Under the pieces are notes generated by a model. That model was not told the origin of the DNA. It searched no databases and saw only the letters and a program-made list of their open reading frames with translations. A program made the translations under genes and the position numbers. Positions 54,690 to 64,000 of a stretch of 64,000 nucleotides of DNA are shown here, piece after piece (within the stretch, counting starts at the first letter, position 1; each line of letters starts with the position of its first letter). Origin of the DNA: Terfezia claveryi (taxonomy: Eukaryota > Ascomycota > Pezizomycetes > Pezizales > Pezizaceae); assembly GCA_015179025.1 (NCBI GenBank), contig WHUX01000218.1:1-64000 (forward strand), read 5' to 3'.

Positions 54690-55860
54690 GATGGAGGCAG
54701 CACAAGCCAGATTGATGGGGAAGATTATGAGGGACCCGGAGGCGATTGGGGACTTGGTATTTGAGGATGAAGGGACGGCAGGGAGAAATTCAGAACCAGG
54801 GGGAGATGGGATTATTTCGGGGAACCGTTCCCTATGAATGATGGCTACACTTCGGTCCTGACAGCTATCATGAGTAAGGCGGGGATCCTGATGGAGGGAG
54901 AGGACGCAGTACTGAGCTTCGGAGGGAAGGTAGAGAAGGAAGAAGTGCACATAGTAAACCTGGGGTTAAAAAGCGAGGCAAGTGGCAGCGGAAGATTGAG
55001 GAAGAAAAAGAGGATTCAGAAGTCATCTATACAGATGGTAGCATGAGTGAGAATGGGAACGTGGGGAAGGCTGGTGCTCGGGAGGTGAGGTAGTGAAAGG
55101 GAAGATTGGGATCGGGAAGTTGACGATGGTATGGGATGGGGAAGTAGTGGGAATAAAGAAGGCACTGGCAGAGGCAGACGAGAGATGGAAAGTCTTAATT
55201 TTATCTGACTCGCAGGCGGCGTTAGCAGCCATCAAGAAAGCCGGGAAAAGAGGCAAGGCCAGAACAGGGGACTTGGTGCAGGTATTGGACTTGATTAAGG
55301 AAAAGGAGAGAACATGTCGCGGTGAGGTTGGGTTGGGTAAAAGCACTCAGTAGGGAACGAGAGAGCGGACGTCCTTGCGAAAGAGGGATCTGATAACCTG
55401 TTCCCAGAATACTCTCAGATTACGGAAGGGGGACTGAGGCAGGCATGGAAAAGAAGGAGGGAAGCAGAAAGAAGGGTGGCAGGAACGGGGGGGGGAGAAT
55501 AGTGAATTGGGGGTGGAAGGCTAGGATAAACTACGTCCACTGCAGAACCGGGAAGGGAAATCTCCAAGCCTGGCGAGCAAAATTGGACGACACTATGCCG
55601 AACTTGTGGAAGAAACGTTGAGACAGGCGAGCACGTTGCCTTAGTCTGTCCGCGTGGGGAGGAAATCAGCCGGAGGTGGGGGAATTGGAGCGAGATGGAT
55701 GAGAGAGGGAGGTGGAAGAAGATGGTGAAGGATGGGGAGCAAGAATATGTGGTAGACCTGGTGGAGACGTTTCTCTCCCCTGGAGCTGACCTGAACGGGA
55801 AAGGAAGAGGAGGTGGGAGGACCGGTAGGGGCGTGGCGGAGCACCTTGTAATGTGGTAGA
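54690..55860 (+). mobile_element. LINE family C relic: RNase H and C-terminus of ORF2
   Basis: Broken frames contain RNase H signatures in order (IYTDGSMSENG near 55029, GEVVGIKKALAEA, ILSDSQAALAAIKKA, then NERADVLAKEG after a frameshift). Downstream are ITEGGLRQAW at about 55420, a Cys/His-like cluster near 55610-55660 and the DLVETF motif at 55755. Numerous stops and frame changes show it is dead. It is clearly distinct from LINE-A in sequence although the domain order is the same. Confidence 0.7.
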
Positions 55861-57999
55861 GGTGTATCTATTCTACGAACTACGTATGGTGCCGGCAATA
55901 AGAAAACGACACCAATTGGATACCGACGAACTAGTCTAACTCCACAACCACAACGTATCTAAATCATTAAATGAAACCGTATATCGATAGATCCAGGCTT
56001 GTAGAAGAGGTCTTCGGTTTCAGATTTAAAATAAGTTGAAAATTGAAGGAGTTATAAAGGAAAGAAAAGTCAACTTTTGTATGAGAGAATTTGAGAATGT
56101 TACATGCCAAGAGGTGCTAAGAGGTAATAGACTAACCTAAATAGGAAAAGATTAAAGACTAAGCTAGCTTCTGCCAATGACTTTTATATACATACTCCTT
56201 AAAAGCTACTGTTCTATATTGATATGTATCATGATATAGATATAGAGTTTATTGACATTTGTTATAGAAACACCAGATTATCAATTCAGATATAGAGTTC
56301 AAAGATAAATGAATAGTATCTCTTAAACCTTGTAAAGAGTATGTATATATATTATGAAAAGCTAAAGTTGCACTCATCAGTTACTGCTTTAGGTTATCAC
56401 GCTACCAAGTTAGAGGGTCCTAGCATTAATTTAGTACTTAGTCAGTAGTTTGGAGAATGTTACAATAGGTCATTTTTATGTTGCCAATACCATAACAGTA
56501 ACTATATATGACTATCTGACTAAGCTATATTAGCAACTACATTATTTGTGTCAGGTGCGTCAGATGCACTAGACGCCATATAGCAAAACTCAACGTTATG
56601 ACGCAGAGGTATTTCCTCTAACACTCAGGATGTACGATAACCACTTCCAACGTTTCTACTCTAAGTCTTACTTAAGTTGTACTATTACTATGCAAGCTGA
56701 TGTCCTGCGTTCTTAACATTTTACCTTAGAATTGACTTTGCTAATACACTTTTACCCGTCTATCCTCTTGACCATATCTAACCTTCTGTTGTCGTTCCCG
56801 GATTACTGTTCATCTATTTCATTCTCTCATGGTATCTATCTCCTAATCCTCTTTCCGGCATTCCTTGCCCTTACCCCACGTCCTTAACTTCTCTATCCTA
56901 CAATAGCTTTTTAGGTGTTCCTAAACCGACACCTCGCGTTTCTATCTTCTCCATCTTATGTTCATTTTTCTGATATTTCTTAGCTAAACCCCCGTGTTTC
57001 TAATTTCCCCATTCTACAATAGCCCTTCAGATATTTTTAATCTAACACCTCATGTTTATAACTTGCTCTATCCAATAATTGCCCTTTAGATGTTTCTATT
57101 CCTACTTGTCATATTCTTTACTTAACCGTTATACTCTCTATGTATGCAAATGTTCTCCTTTTAATCTGCGTTTCATTTGCTAATTACCAAACATATCTTC
57201 CATAAACAAAAAAAAACCTGATTTACAGCAGAAGTTCCTTACGACCTCCAACACCAAGAAATGTAATCCAATGTAATGCATACTTTTTCCTTCCACCAAA
57301 TTATATCTACCAACCTTCCCCGTCCTAGCTTCCAGTGAACATGTTTATGAAAAAGAAACATACGACTATACACAAGTAAAAGAAATACAGCTAACGAGAT
57401 AATATAATCCCATAGAGAGAATAGCCTTAAAACTGACATAGAAAAACCCATTCCCTCAAACATCTGACTTCTTCAGTCACTTTCTGTGTCCTCTTCATCT
57501 ATATCCCCTGTCGCTATTAATGCATCATCAACCTCTAGGTTTAATGGTCTAGCCAATTCTACTGATGAATCTCTCAGTAGACTCCCTTCGCGATGGCGCT
57601 TCTCCGCTGGCACCTTTAATCTTTTATATGAGTGCTCTAGCTCCTTTCTCAATTCCGCCTTATATCGTGCTTCATTTCATCAGCAAAAAAAAATCTGCGT
57701 CAGGATGCGCCCTTCCTTCATGCACGTCAGGTGCTTCATGTCGCTGGCACTGCTTCAAGTATTTCCTATCTCATCCCTGTCCGTTCCTTACTTCGCGCTA
57801 CCAATGTACGTCCATAAATTCCGACGTATTGCATTCTTATTTCTACTATTCATAAACACTTATAAACACTAAAAATCAAAAACTATACAAGATACAAAAA
57901 AAAAAAAAACTTCCCAAATCAGCTCTCTCCCATCCCACTACATATCCCAATAACATATACCAATAACCCTCCCCCCACTAAGCCCTCCCCCCGTCCCAC
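55861..57999. other. 2.1-kb AT-rich region without genes
   Basis: Low-GC sequence with CT-rich stretches (56720-57100) in which ATTCTACAATAGCCYTTTAG-like segments recur several times. The dispersed repeat end CATCAGCAAAAAAAAATCTG lies at about 57675. Poly-A and poly-C tracts immediately precede the gypsy element. Confidence 0.45.
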
Positions 58000-58553
58000 T
58001 GTTACAGCCGTCCTTTCCTAGCCGGGTTTGAGAGTCAGACGGGATTCTGTCCGACTCTCGTTATTGTTGATTGATATCGTTGTTATCTCTGTTCCCAAGA
58101 TAAAGGGTCTCGGGAACCTTATTCCTTCCGGTGGCCTTGGCTAGGAAGGAAGCCTGTATATATAGCTTGCTCTCTCCGCCCTCTTGTTGGATCCCCATCC
58201 AACGTCTTGTATATCCAATACAGGGCCTTGCTTCTCTCCACGCTGGTGCATCTCCCTTGTGCACCTCCTTGTCTCACCTCGACTCTGCAGCCCTGCTGCC
58301 CACCCCGCGAACCTCCTGTCCTTGCCTTGCCTCGCCTTGTGTTTGCAGCCCAGCTGCCTCCCTTGACACACGTGGCAACTGCTTCCGCGTGTCTCGTGTC
58401 CCCTGCCCTCTGCCCCTCTTGCCTCTTGCCCTTGCCTCCCGTCTCAGCCTCCCCCTGGTCACACACGTAGCGTTCCTACGTATGTGTTATCCTAGCCTTA
58501 CCCTTGCCCCGGCGTACCCCTTGGTCGCCTTGTCCCCCAGAGCCCTCGTTACA
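58000..58553 (+). repeat. 5' LTR of the chromodomain gypsy element
   Basis: Starts TGTTACAGCCG at 58000 and ends CTCGTTACA at 58553, with gag leader following. It contains an inverted repeat GAGAGTCAGAC / GTCCGACTCTC (58030-58059) in U3, a TATA box (TGTATATATAG, about 58156) and a CT-rich leader. It also carries the CACACGTAGCGTTCCTACG-type palindromic stretch near 58460-58480. Over 274 aligned bp it differs from the 3' LTR by eight transitions only. Confidence 0.85.
58156..58166 (+). promoter_or_regulatory. LTR TATA box
   Basis: TGTATATATAG; also present at about 2303 and, as TGTATATATAA, at about 63882. Likely start region for element transcription. Confidence 0.55.
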
Positions 58554-59788
58554 CTACGTTGGATCTTCTGACCAACTGGTACGCTGTCATGTCCGGAACC
58601 CCTCCACCCGCTGTCAGGTTTCAAACCTGGAGGAACTCCCCTATACCCTCAGGACCGAATGAATTGAATGCCTATCGTCGAGAGATCATCGACATCTTCG
58701 AGGCCATAGATGCCATCGGGGCCGAACTCGGCAATAGCTTTGCCGTGGCTGAACGAAAACTGAGATCCGCCGATGAAGAAATCACAGTACTCCAAAACGA
58801 CCTTGACAATACCACCATCGCTCTGGCCAACGAGCGAACCATGATCCAGACCCTCAACCGCGCTATGGCCGCTATGTCGGCAACCCCACCCTCCGCACCA
58901 ACCGCCAAAATTGAATGTATTCCAACCCCCCCCAAATTCAATGGGGATAGGGCTCGCCTCCGAGCTTGGAAGAACTCGGTAAACCTCAAACTCAATGGGG
59001 ACTCAGCCAGATTCCCATCTGAGCAACACTGATTGGCTTATGTCTTTGCCCTGCTGGAGGGTAAGGCAGTAGATCAAATCCAGCCATATGTCCTCGAGAC
59101 TGGGATTAAGCTGGACGGCATCCCGGCACTCTTCGCTATTCTAGACAGGGCTTTTGGGGACCCCGATGCCGTGGGCATGGCTAGCCGAGCCCTCCGAGCC
59201 CTGAAACAACGTAATTCGGATCTATCCACATATGTGGCAGAGTTCTCCAGGCTGGCAGCAGAAGTATTGTGGAACGACCAGTCAAAGCTCGAGCAGTTCC
59301 AGGAGGGACTGAATGACGAACTTCAACAGGCCATGGTCACCCTCCCAGAGACCAAGAGTCTCGACGAATTAATCGACCAGGCATCCAGGGTGGAACAACG
59401 GATGGCTAGGTTGAGACACCGCCTTACCTTCCGCCCTGCCATCCACTCACCTCAGCAACCACAGCAACACCAACCACAGCAACACCAACAACAGCAACCG
59501 ACCCCCAAGCCTGCCCAAGTCCCGGCCTCGGCCAACAAACCCGCACACCCCTCTCTCGTGGCAGGTGGTGCCGTGCCTATGGACCTATCCGCAGGTAGAC
59601 CACGGTTAACCCAGGAGGAGAGAGATCGCCGCCAGAATAATGGGTTATGCATTGTGTGTGGAAAAGGGGACCACTTTATTGCGGCATGTCCCCTCCGAAA
59701 AAACCACTCCCTAGCCGCTCATGCCATCTCGGAAGCCAGGATCGAAGAAGTTGGGGAAGATTCGGGAAAAGGGGAGTCCCTTGCCTAG
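58554..59788 (+). pseudogene. gypsy gag with zinc knuckle, one nonsense change
   Basis: The open frame from 58559 covers the N-terminal helical part (MSGTPPPAVRFQTW, REIIDIFEAIDAIG), stops at TGA 59030-59032 in a spot where relatives have Trp, then stays open in the same frame to 59788. The second part has the capsid-like domain (FALLEGKAVDQIQPYV; LSTYVAEFSRLAAEVLW), a Gln/Pro-rich linker encoded by a CAACAG-type repeat (59450-59510) and a CCHC knuckle CIVCGKGDHFIAAC (about 59650-59691) for RNA packaging. A primer binding site after the LTR was not recognised. Confidence 0.85.
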
Positions 59789-60342
59789 TTACTGACACTA
59801 GCAAGGGACCTGCCCCAAGTCATTTATCTTTGTCTGCATTTTCTTTGCCTACATCTATGTCTGTTAATGAGTCTCGCCTGTTTGGCGAGCACTTCGTTGT
59901 ACCTATAACTGTCAAATTCAATCGTAAAACAGTGGTCACATCAGCTCTCATAGATTGTAGTGCTTCAGGAATTGCCTTCATTGATCAGGCCTTCGTCAGT
60001 AAGAATTCCATCCCAACCTTCAAGCTCAACACCCCCCGCCTCCTCGATGTTATTGATGGCCGTCCTATCTCCTCCGGGGCTATCACCGACCTTGCTTGTT
60101 TACCCAGTGCCATTGGAGATCATTCGGAGAGCCTCCCGATGTTCGTGACCAAGCTAAAATACCCCATTGTTCTGGGGATCCCATGGCTCCGGATGCATGA
60201 TGTCTCCGTCAATTTCGGCTCCTATACATTGAATTTCAATAGCGGGTATTGCAAGAGACACTGTGGTGCCCCGCAGGCCGCCGTTAGGGGGTTATGTGCT
60301 TTACCTCCTATGGTAGAGGACCCCGCCCAAGTAGTATACTAG
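59789..60342 (+). pseudogene. gypsy aspartic protease region with altered active site
   Basis: The frame overlapping the end of gag continues with FGEHFVVPITVKFN, then the protease active-site loop ALIDCSASGIAFID. Retropepsins normally have DSG (DSGA) here, and this copy reads DCSA at 59953-59964. VLGIPWLRMHDVSVNF follows. The frame ends at TAG 60340-60342. The changed catalytic triplet plus the stop imply an inactive enzyme. Confidence 0.8.
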
Positions 60343-60479
60343 ACCGCATATGTCAACGTTGGCAAACCCCCTGCTCCTACTCCTGATCCCCTAGTTCCCC
60401 CGGCTTCTACTAAACCCCTGAATGTCAGCTTCATTGGAGCTGGGGCCTTTGCTTACCTTACCAAACGACACAAACTAAA

Positions 60480-61982
60480 GGCCCATACGTGTCAATCTGC
60501 GAAATTAACCTAGAGATTAATAAGATGAGACCTAAGGAGGAGTGGAAATCAATGGTCCCGGATAAATACCATGATTTTATCGACCTCTTCTCGGAAAAAG
60601 CCGCAGAAAAGCTTGCCCCCCATTGACCATACGACCACATAATCCCGTTAATTGAAGGAAAAACCCCCCCTTACGGCCCACTCTATGGAATGTCCCGACT
60701 GGAATTGGAAGCCCTGAAGAAGTACTTGGAGGAAAACCTCAACAAGAGTTTCATTCGCCATAGCTCCTCCCCAGCAGGTGCACCCGTATTGTTTGTGAAG
60801 AAATCGGATGGCTCCCTTAGGTTGTGCGTGGATTATCGCGGCCTGAATGAGATTACGGTAAAAAACAGGTACCCCTTGCCCCTGATCTAGGAGACATTAG
60901 CCAGGCTCTCCAAGGCCAAATGGTTCACCAAATTGGACCTGAGAGGGGCCTACAACTTGGTACGAATTGCTGAGGGGGAGGAGTGGAAAACTACCTTCCG
61001 GACGCGATATGGCCATTTTGAGTACAATATGATGCCCTTCGGCCTAACCAACGCCCCCGCCTCCTTTCAGCACTTTATCAATGACACTCTGCGGGACTTT
61101 CTGGATGTATTCTGCACCGCCTACCTAGACAATATCCTCATCTACTCGGATACCCTAGTGGAACACAAGATCCACGTCCGACAAGTGCTGGAGAAGCTGG
61201 AGCAGGCTAGGCTGTACCTTAAGCCTGAAAAATGCGAATTCCATGTCCAAGAGGTGAAGTACCTGGGCTTGATCATAACCACGGAAGGTATTAGGATGGA
61301 CCCCGCCAAAGTTGCTGCAATCCAAGAGTGGGAAACCCCAGCCAATTTGAAGGATGTGCAAGCCTTCCTAGGATTTGCCAACTTCTACTGCCGATTTATC
61401 TTGGGATACTCAAGAATCATGGCACCCCTGACGGTCTTGACGAAAACGAAGGTAGAAGCTGGCTCACACCTGACAAAAAGGGCCTTCCACTGGAATCCAG
61501 AAGCCCAATCCGCCTTCCAGAACCTCAAGGAAGCCTTCTGCTCAGCCCCAATCCTGGCCCATTTTGACCCTGATAGCGAGTGCATCGTGGAAACGGACGC
61601 CTCCGACTATGTCTCTGCCGGAATCCTGTCCCAGTATGTCGATGGAGTCCTCCACCCAGTGGCCTATTTCTCCAAAAAGCACTCCCCGGCGGAGTGTAAT
61701 TACGAAATCTATGATAAGGAGTTAATGGCCATTGTGCGAGCATTTGAGGAATGGAGGCCCCACCTGGAGTCAGCGAAGGGGGTTATCGAGGTCCTTTCTG
61801 ACCACAAGAACCTGGAATACTTCACAACTACCAAGTTGCTGAATCGCCGGCAGGCTAGGTGGTCGGAATTCCTGTCCCGGTTCAACTTCAAAATCAAGTA
61901 CCGGCCAGGAAAGGCTGGTGGGAAGCCAGACGCACTGACCAGGAGATCAGGAGATCTCCCTAAGGGGGGGATGAAAGGCTGA
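60480..61982 (+). pseudogene. gypsy reverse transcriptase-RNase H, stops and YLDN box
   Basis: RT fingers: [35 protein letters not shown]. Palm: [26 protein letters not shown]. The catalytic box at 61122-61133 reads YLDN instead of YLDD, removing one of the two catalytic aspartates. RNase H follows ([38 protein letters not shown]). Stops occur at 60624-60626 and 60888-60890 (the latter a Gln CAG to TAG change by comparison with the expected motif). From 60933 to the end at 61980 the frame is open. Confidence 0.9.
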
Positions 61983-63507
61983 AGTAGCAGAATCAGGTGG
62001 TACTGAAACCTGAAAATCTCGACCTGGTGGCCAATACCCTTGTGGAAGCTGAGGCTGACCTCCGACAACTAGTGAGACAGGCATATGAGGACGACCCCCT
62101 GACCAAGGAAATTATCACCGCATGGATTCTGGCCAGCGCCGCCACCCCAAGATCTCCCTAGCCGAGTGTACCGTCCAGGAAGGCCTCCTCTACCACTCGA
62201 ATGGCTGTATGTGCCGGAAGGAGAGCTGCGCCTTCGATTGATCAAGGAACACCATGACAGCCTGGTTGCAGGTCACCCTGGAGTGGCCAAAACGTTAGAG
62301 CTTCTGGCCAGGGAATACACATGGATTGACCAACGGAAGGACGTGGAGCGGTACGTACGGAACTGCCACGTTTGCAAGCGTGCTAAGCCTGTCCGCACGC
62401 CCCGTATGGGACCCTGAAACCTCTAGATATCCCTGATCGGCCGTGGCTGCACCTGACTATGGACTTCGTGACAGGGTTGCCAGAAGATTCGGGGTTCAAT
62501 GCCATCTTGATGGTGGTAGATCGGTTGACAAAAATGAGGTATGTTATACCTTGCCGGGACACCTGCTCCACCCCAGAGTTAGCCAATCTCTACCTCAACA
62601 ATATATTCCAATACCATGGCCTTCCTGAGTCGATCGTATCTGACCGTGGCCCTTAGTTTACCTCAGAATTCTGGCAAGCCTTCTGGAACTTCTGGGGATC
62701 AAAGTACGCCTGTCAACGGCATATTACCCCCAGACGGACGGCCAATCGGAGAGGATGAACGCCATTATGGAGCAATATCTGCGGGCCTTTGTCAACTACC
62801 AGCAGGATAACTGGGTTTCGCTGCTGGCCACCTGCGAATTCGCCGTGAACAACCAGTTCTCGGAATCCTCCAAAACCTCTCCTTTCCTGGCCAATTACGG
62901 TTGGCACCCCCGATTCGTGGACACTCTAGCTCCCCTGCAGAGAGCCCAACCCCCAGCCAAGGAATTCGCAGCCGGAATCGCTGAGCTCCACTCGACCCTG
63001 AAGGCAGAGCTGAGGTATGCGCAAGCCAGGCAAGCCGAATATGCCAACGGCTCACGGTTGTCAGCCCCCAGATATCAGCCAGGCGACAAAGTATGGCTCT
63101 CCAGCCGGCACTTCCGAACAGAACGGCCCTCCCCAAGCTCGACCACAAGTTCCTGGGTCCATTTGAGGTGTTGGCCGCTGTGGGCACTCATGCCTACCGC
63201 CTGAGGTTCCCCAAGGACATCAAACGACATCCAGTCGTCCATGTCTCCGAGATCGAGCCTGCCGCTAGCGACCCTCTCCCCAGCCAGAAACACCCTCCAC
63301 CTCCCCCCGTGGTTATCGAAGGTGAGGAGGAATGGGAGGTAGAGGAAGTGCTGGACTCCCGAAGAAGGTATGGCACCTGCAATATAAGGTCAAATGGCTG
63401 GGAGATGAGGAGACGACCTGGCAACCAGCGGAGGACCTGGGAAACGCACAGGACTTGGTCACCCTGTTCCACCAGCGTTACCTCCGGAAGCCTCGCCCCG
63501 CCCAATG
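61983..63507 (+). pseudogene. gypsy integrase and chromodomain, frameshifted
   Basis: The HHCC zinc module is intact here (HHDSLVAGHPG...CHVCKRAK, 62250-62390). A frameshift follows near 62400. The core continues (TMDFVTGLPEDSG; IVSDRGP), then a TAG at 62654-62656 sits where the 2316 copy has Gln. Further frameshifts occur near 62685, 63130 and 63372. The chromodomain (EWEVEEVLDSRRRYG..VKWLGDEETTW) is split by the last one. Final stop is about 63505-63507. The intact sister copy at 2316-3842 allowed each break to be located. Confidence 0.85.
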
Positions 63508-63714
63508 ATGTTCTTGTCATCCTGGAATTGGTTATTAGGGTCGTTTTGTCGCTGTTGTTATTGTCGTTTTGTTGGGATTATTGTTGGTACGTACTTCCGG
63601 CGTTGGGGTTGTGTTATGGGTTATTGGTTATTGGTTTTAGTCGCCTGTTTTGTTTGTTTGTTTTTGTCTTGCCTTTCGCCTTGTCTTGTCTTTCGTCGCT
63701 GGGGCTCCGAGCCT

Positions 63715-63726
63715 AAAGGGGGATAG
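63715..63726 (+). promoter_or_regulatory. Polypurine tract
   Basis: AAAGGGGGATAG directly precedes the 3' LTR; the same sequence precedes the LTR at 2165. It primes plus-strand DNA synthesis in LTR elements. Confidence 0.8.
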
Positions 63727-64000
63727 TGTCACAGCCGTCCTTTCCTAGCCGGGTTTGAGAGTCAGACGGGATTCCGTCCGACTCTCGTTATTGTTGATTG
63801 ATATCGTTGTTATCTCTGTTCCCGAGATAAGGGGTCTCGGGAACCTTATTCCTTCCGGTGGCCTTGGCTAGGAAGGAAGCCTGTATATATAACTTGCTCT
63901 CTCCGCCCTCTCGTTGGATCCCCATCCAACGTCTTGTATATCCAATATAGGGCCTTGCTTCTCTCCACGCTAGTGCATCTCCCTTGTGCACCTCCTTGTC
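63727..64000 (+). repeat. 3' LTR (first 274 bp; cut by window edge)
   Basis: Starts TGTCACAGCCG after the polypurine tract and runs to the window end. It includes the U3 hairpin at 63757-63787 and the TATA-like TGTATATATAA. It matches the 5' LTR apart from eight single-base transitions. Confidence 0.9.

Larger units (their letters stand above)
58000..64000 (+). mobile_element. Near-complete, inactivated Ty3/gypsy chromodomain retrotransposon
   Basis: The order LTR, gag, protease, RT, RNase H, integrase, chromodomain, polypurine tract, LTR is that of chromoviruses (an LTR retrotransposon lineage). The right LTR is cut by the window edge. The element carries at least four in-frame stops and several frameshifts, so it cannot act autonomously. 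Near-identity of its 3' third to 1136-2164 indicates recent activity of the family. Confidence 0.9.

Overview
The window looks like a repeat-rich chromosomal segment of a filamentous fungus, most likely a Pezizomycotina ascomycete. Evidence: introns of about 50-90 bp with GT..AG ends, a FunK1-type fungal kinase, an HSPA12-like HSP70 protein, chromodomain Ty3/gypsy retrotransposons, RNase H-bearing LINEs, and C/T-biased mutation in repeats as expected from RIP or cytosine methylation. A truffle/morel-type (Pezizales) genome would fit, but the genus cannot be read from the sequence. I recognised no tRNA, rRNA or CRISPR array.

Left part (1-13,000) is a nest of transposons around one broken host-type gene. 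A minus-strand gypsy element (LTR 574-1135, gag 1-573) sits in the integrase of a plus-strand gypsy copy (1136-2164). That copy's LTR (2165-2585) runs directly into a second integrase-chromodomain, giving an intact 508-codon ORF (2316-3842). LINE tails and relics follow (3960-5100). Then comes a Crinkler-like gene (ubiquitin-like header plus P-loop NTPase, 5804-8417) broken by a frameshift, a stop and an 82-bp LINE tail with a 13-bp target-site duplication. A gypsy relic (8440-9802), a 257-bp LINE tail, a 2.2-kb 5'-truncated LINE (10429-12650) and a 50-bp micro-insertion complete the nest.

Middle part (13,100-48,300) is gene-sparse host sequence: a FunK1 kinase (13113-15587, -), an ISG12/IFI6-like small membrane protein (18936-19312, +), an unknown two-exon gene (21369-22303, -), an 847-aa Ser/Pro-rich protein (23867-26565, -), a multi-pass membrane protein with cysteine clusters and one apparent frameshift (33671-35478, +), a six-exon HSPA12-like protein (36078-38313, -), a 551-aa coiled-coil/polyproline protein (39302-41160, +) and an acidic 391-aa protein (43713-44888, -). 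Long AT-rich gaps hold short tandem repeats and small LINE/gypsy relics.

Right part (48,300-64,000): a LINE copy (48349-50171, -) carries a second LINE nested inside it, both with 14-bp TSDs. Relics of a different RNase H LINE family lie at 50390 and 54690. Between them is an unusual host gene (52974-54324, +) whose coiled-coil exons and phase-1 introns appear to have been duplicated together. The window ends in a nearly complete but inactivated chromodomain gypsy element (58000 to beyond 64000), with several stops and frameshifts, a changed RT catalytic box and a changed protease active site. Its two LTRs differ by eight transitions and no transversions over 274 bp.

The host genes do not form an evident pathway. 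The coherent story of the window is the interplay of gypsy and LINE families, their nesting, and their decay.
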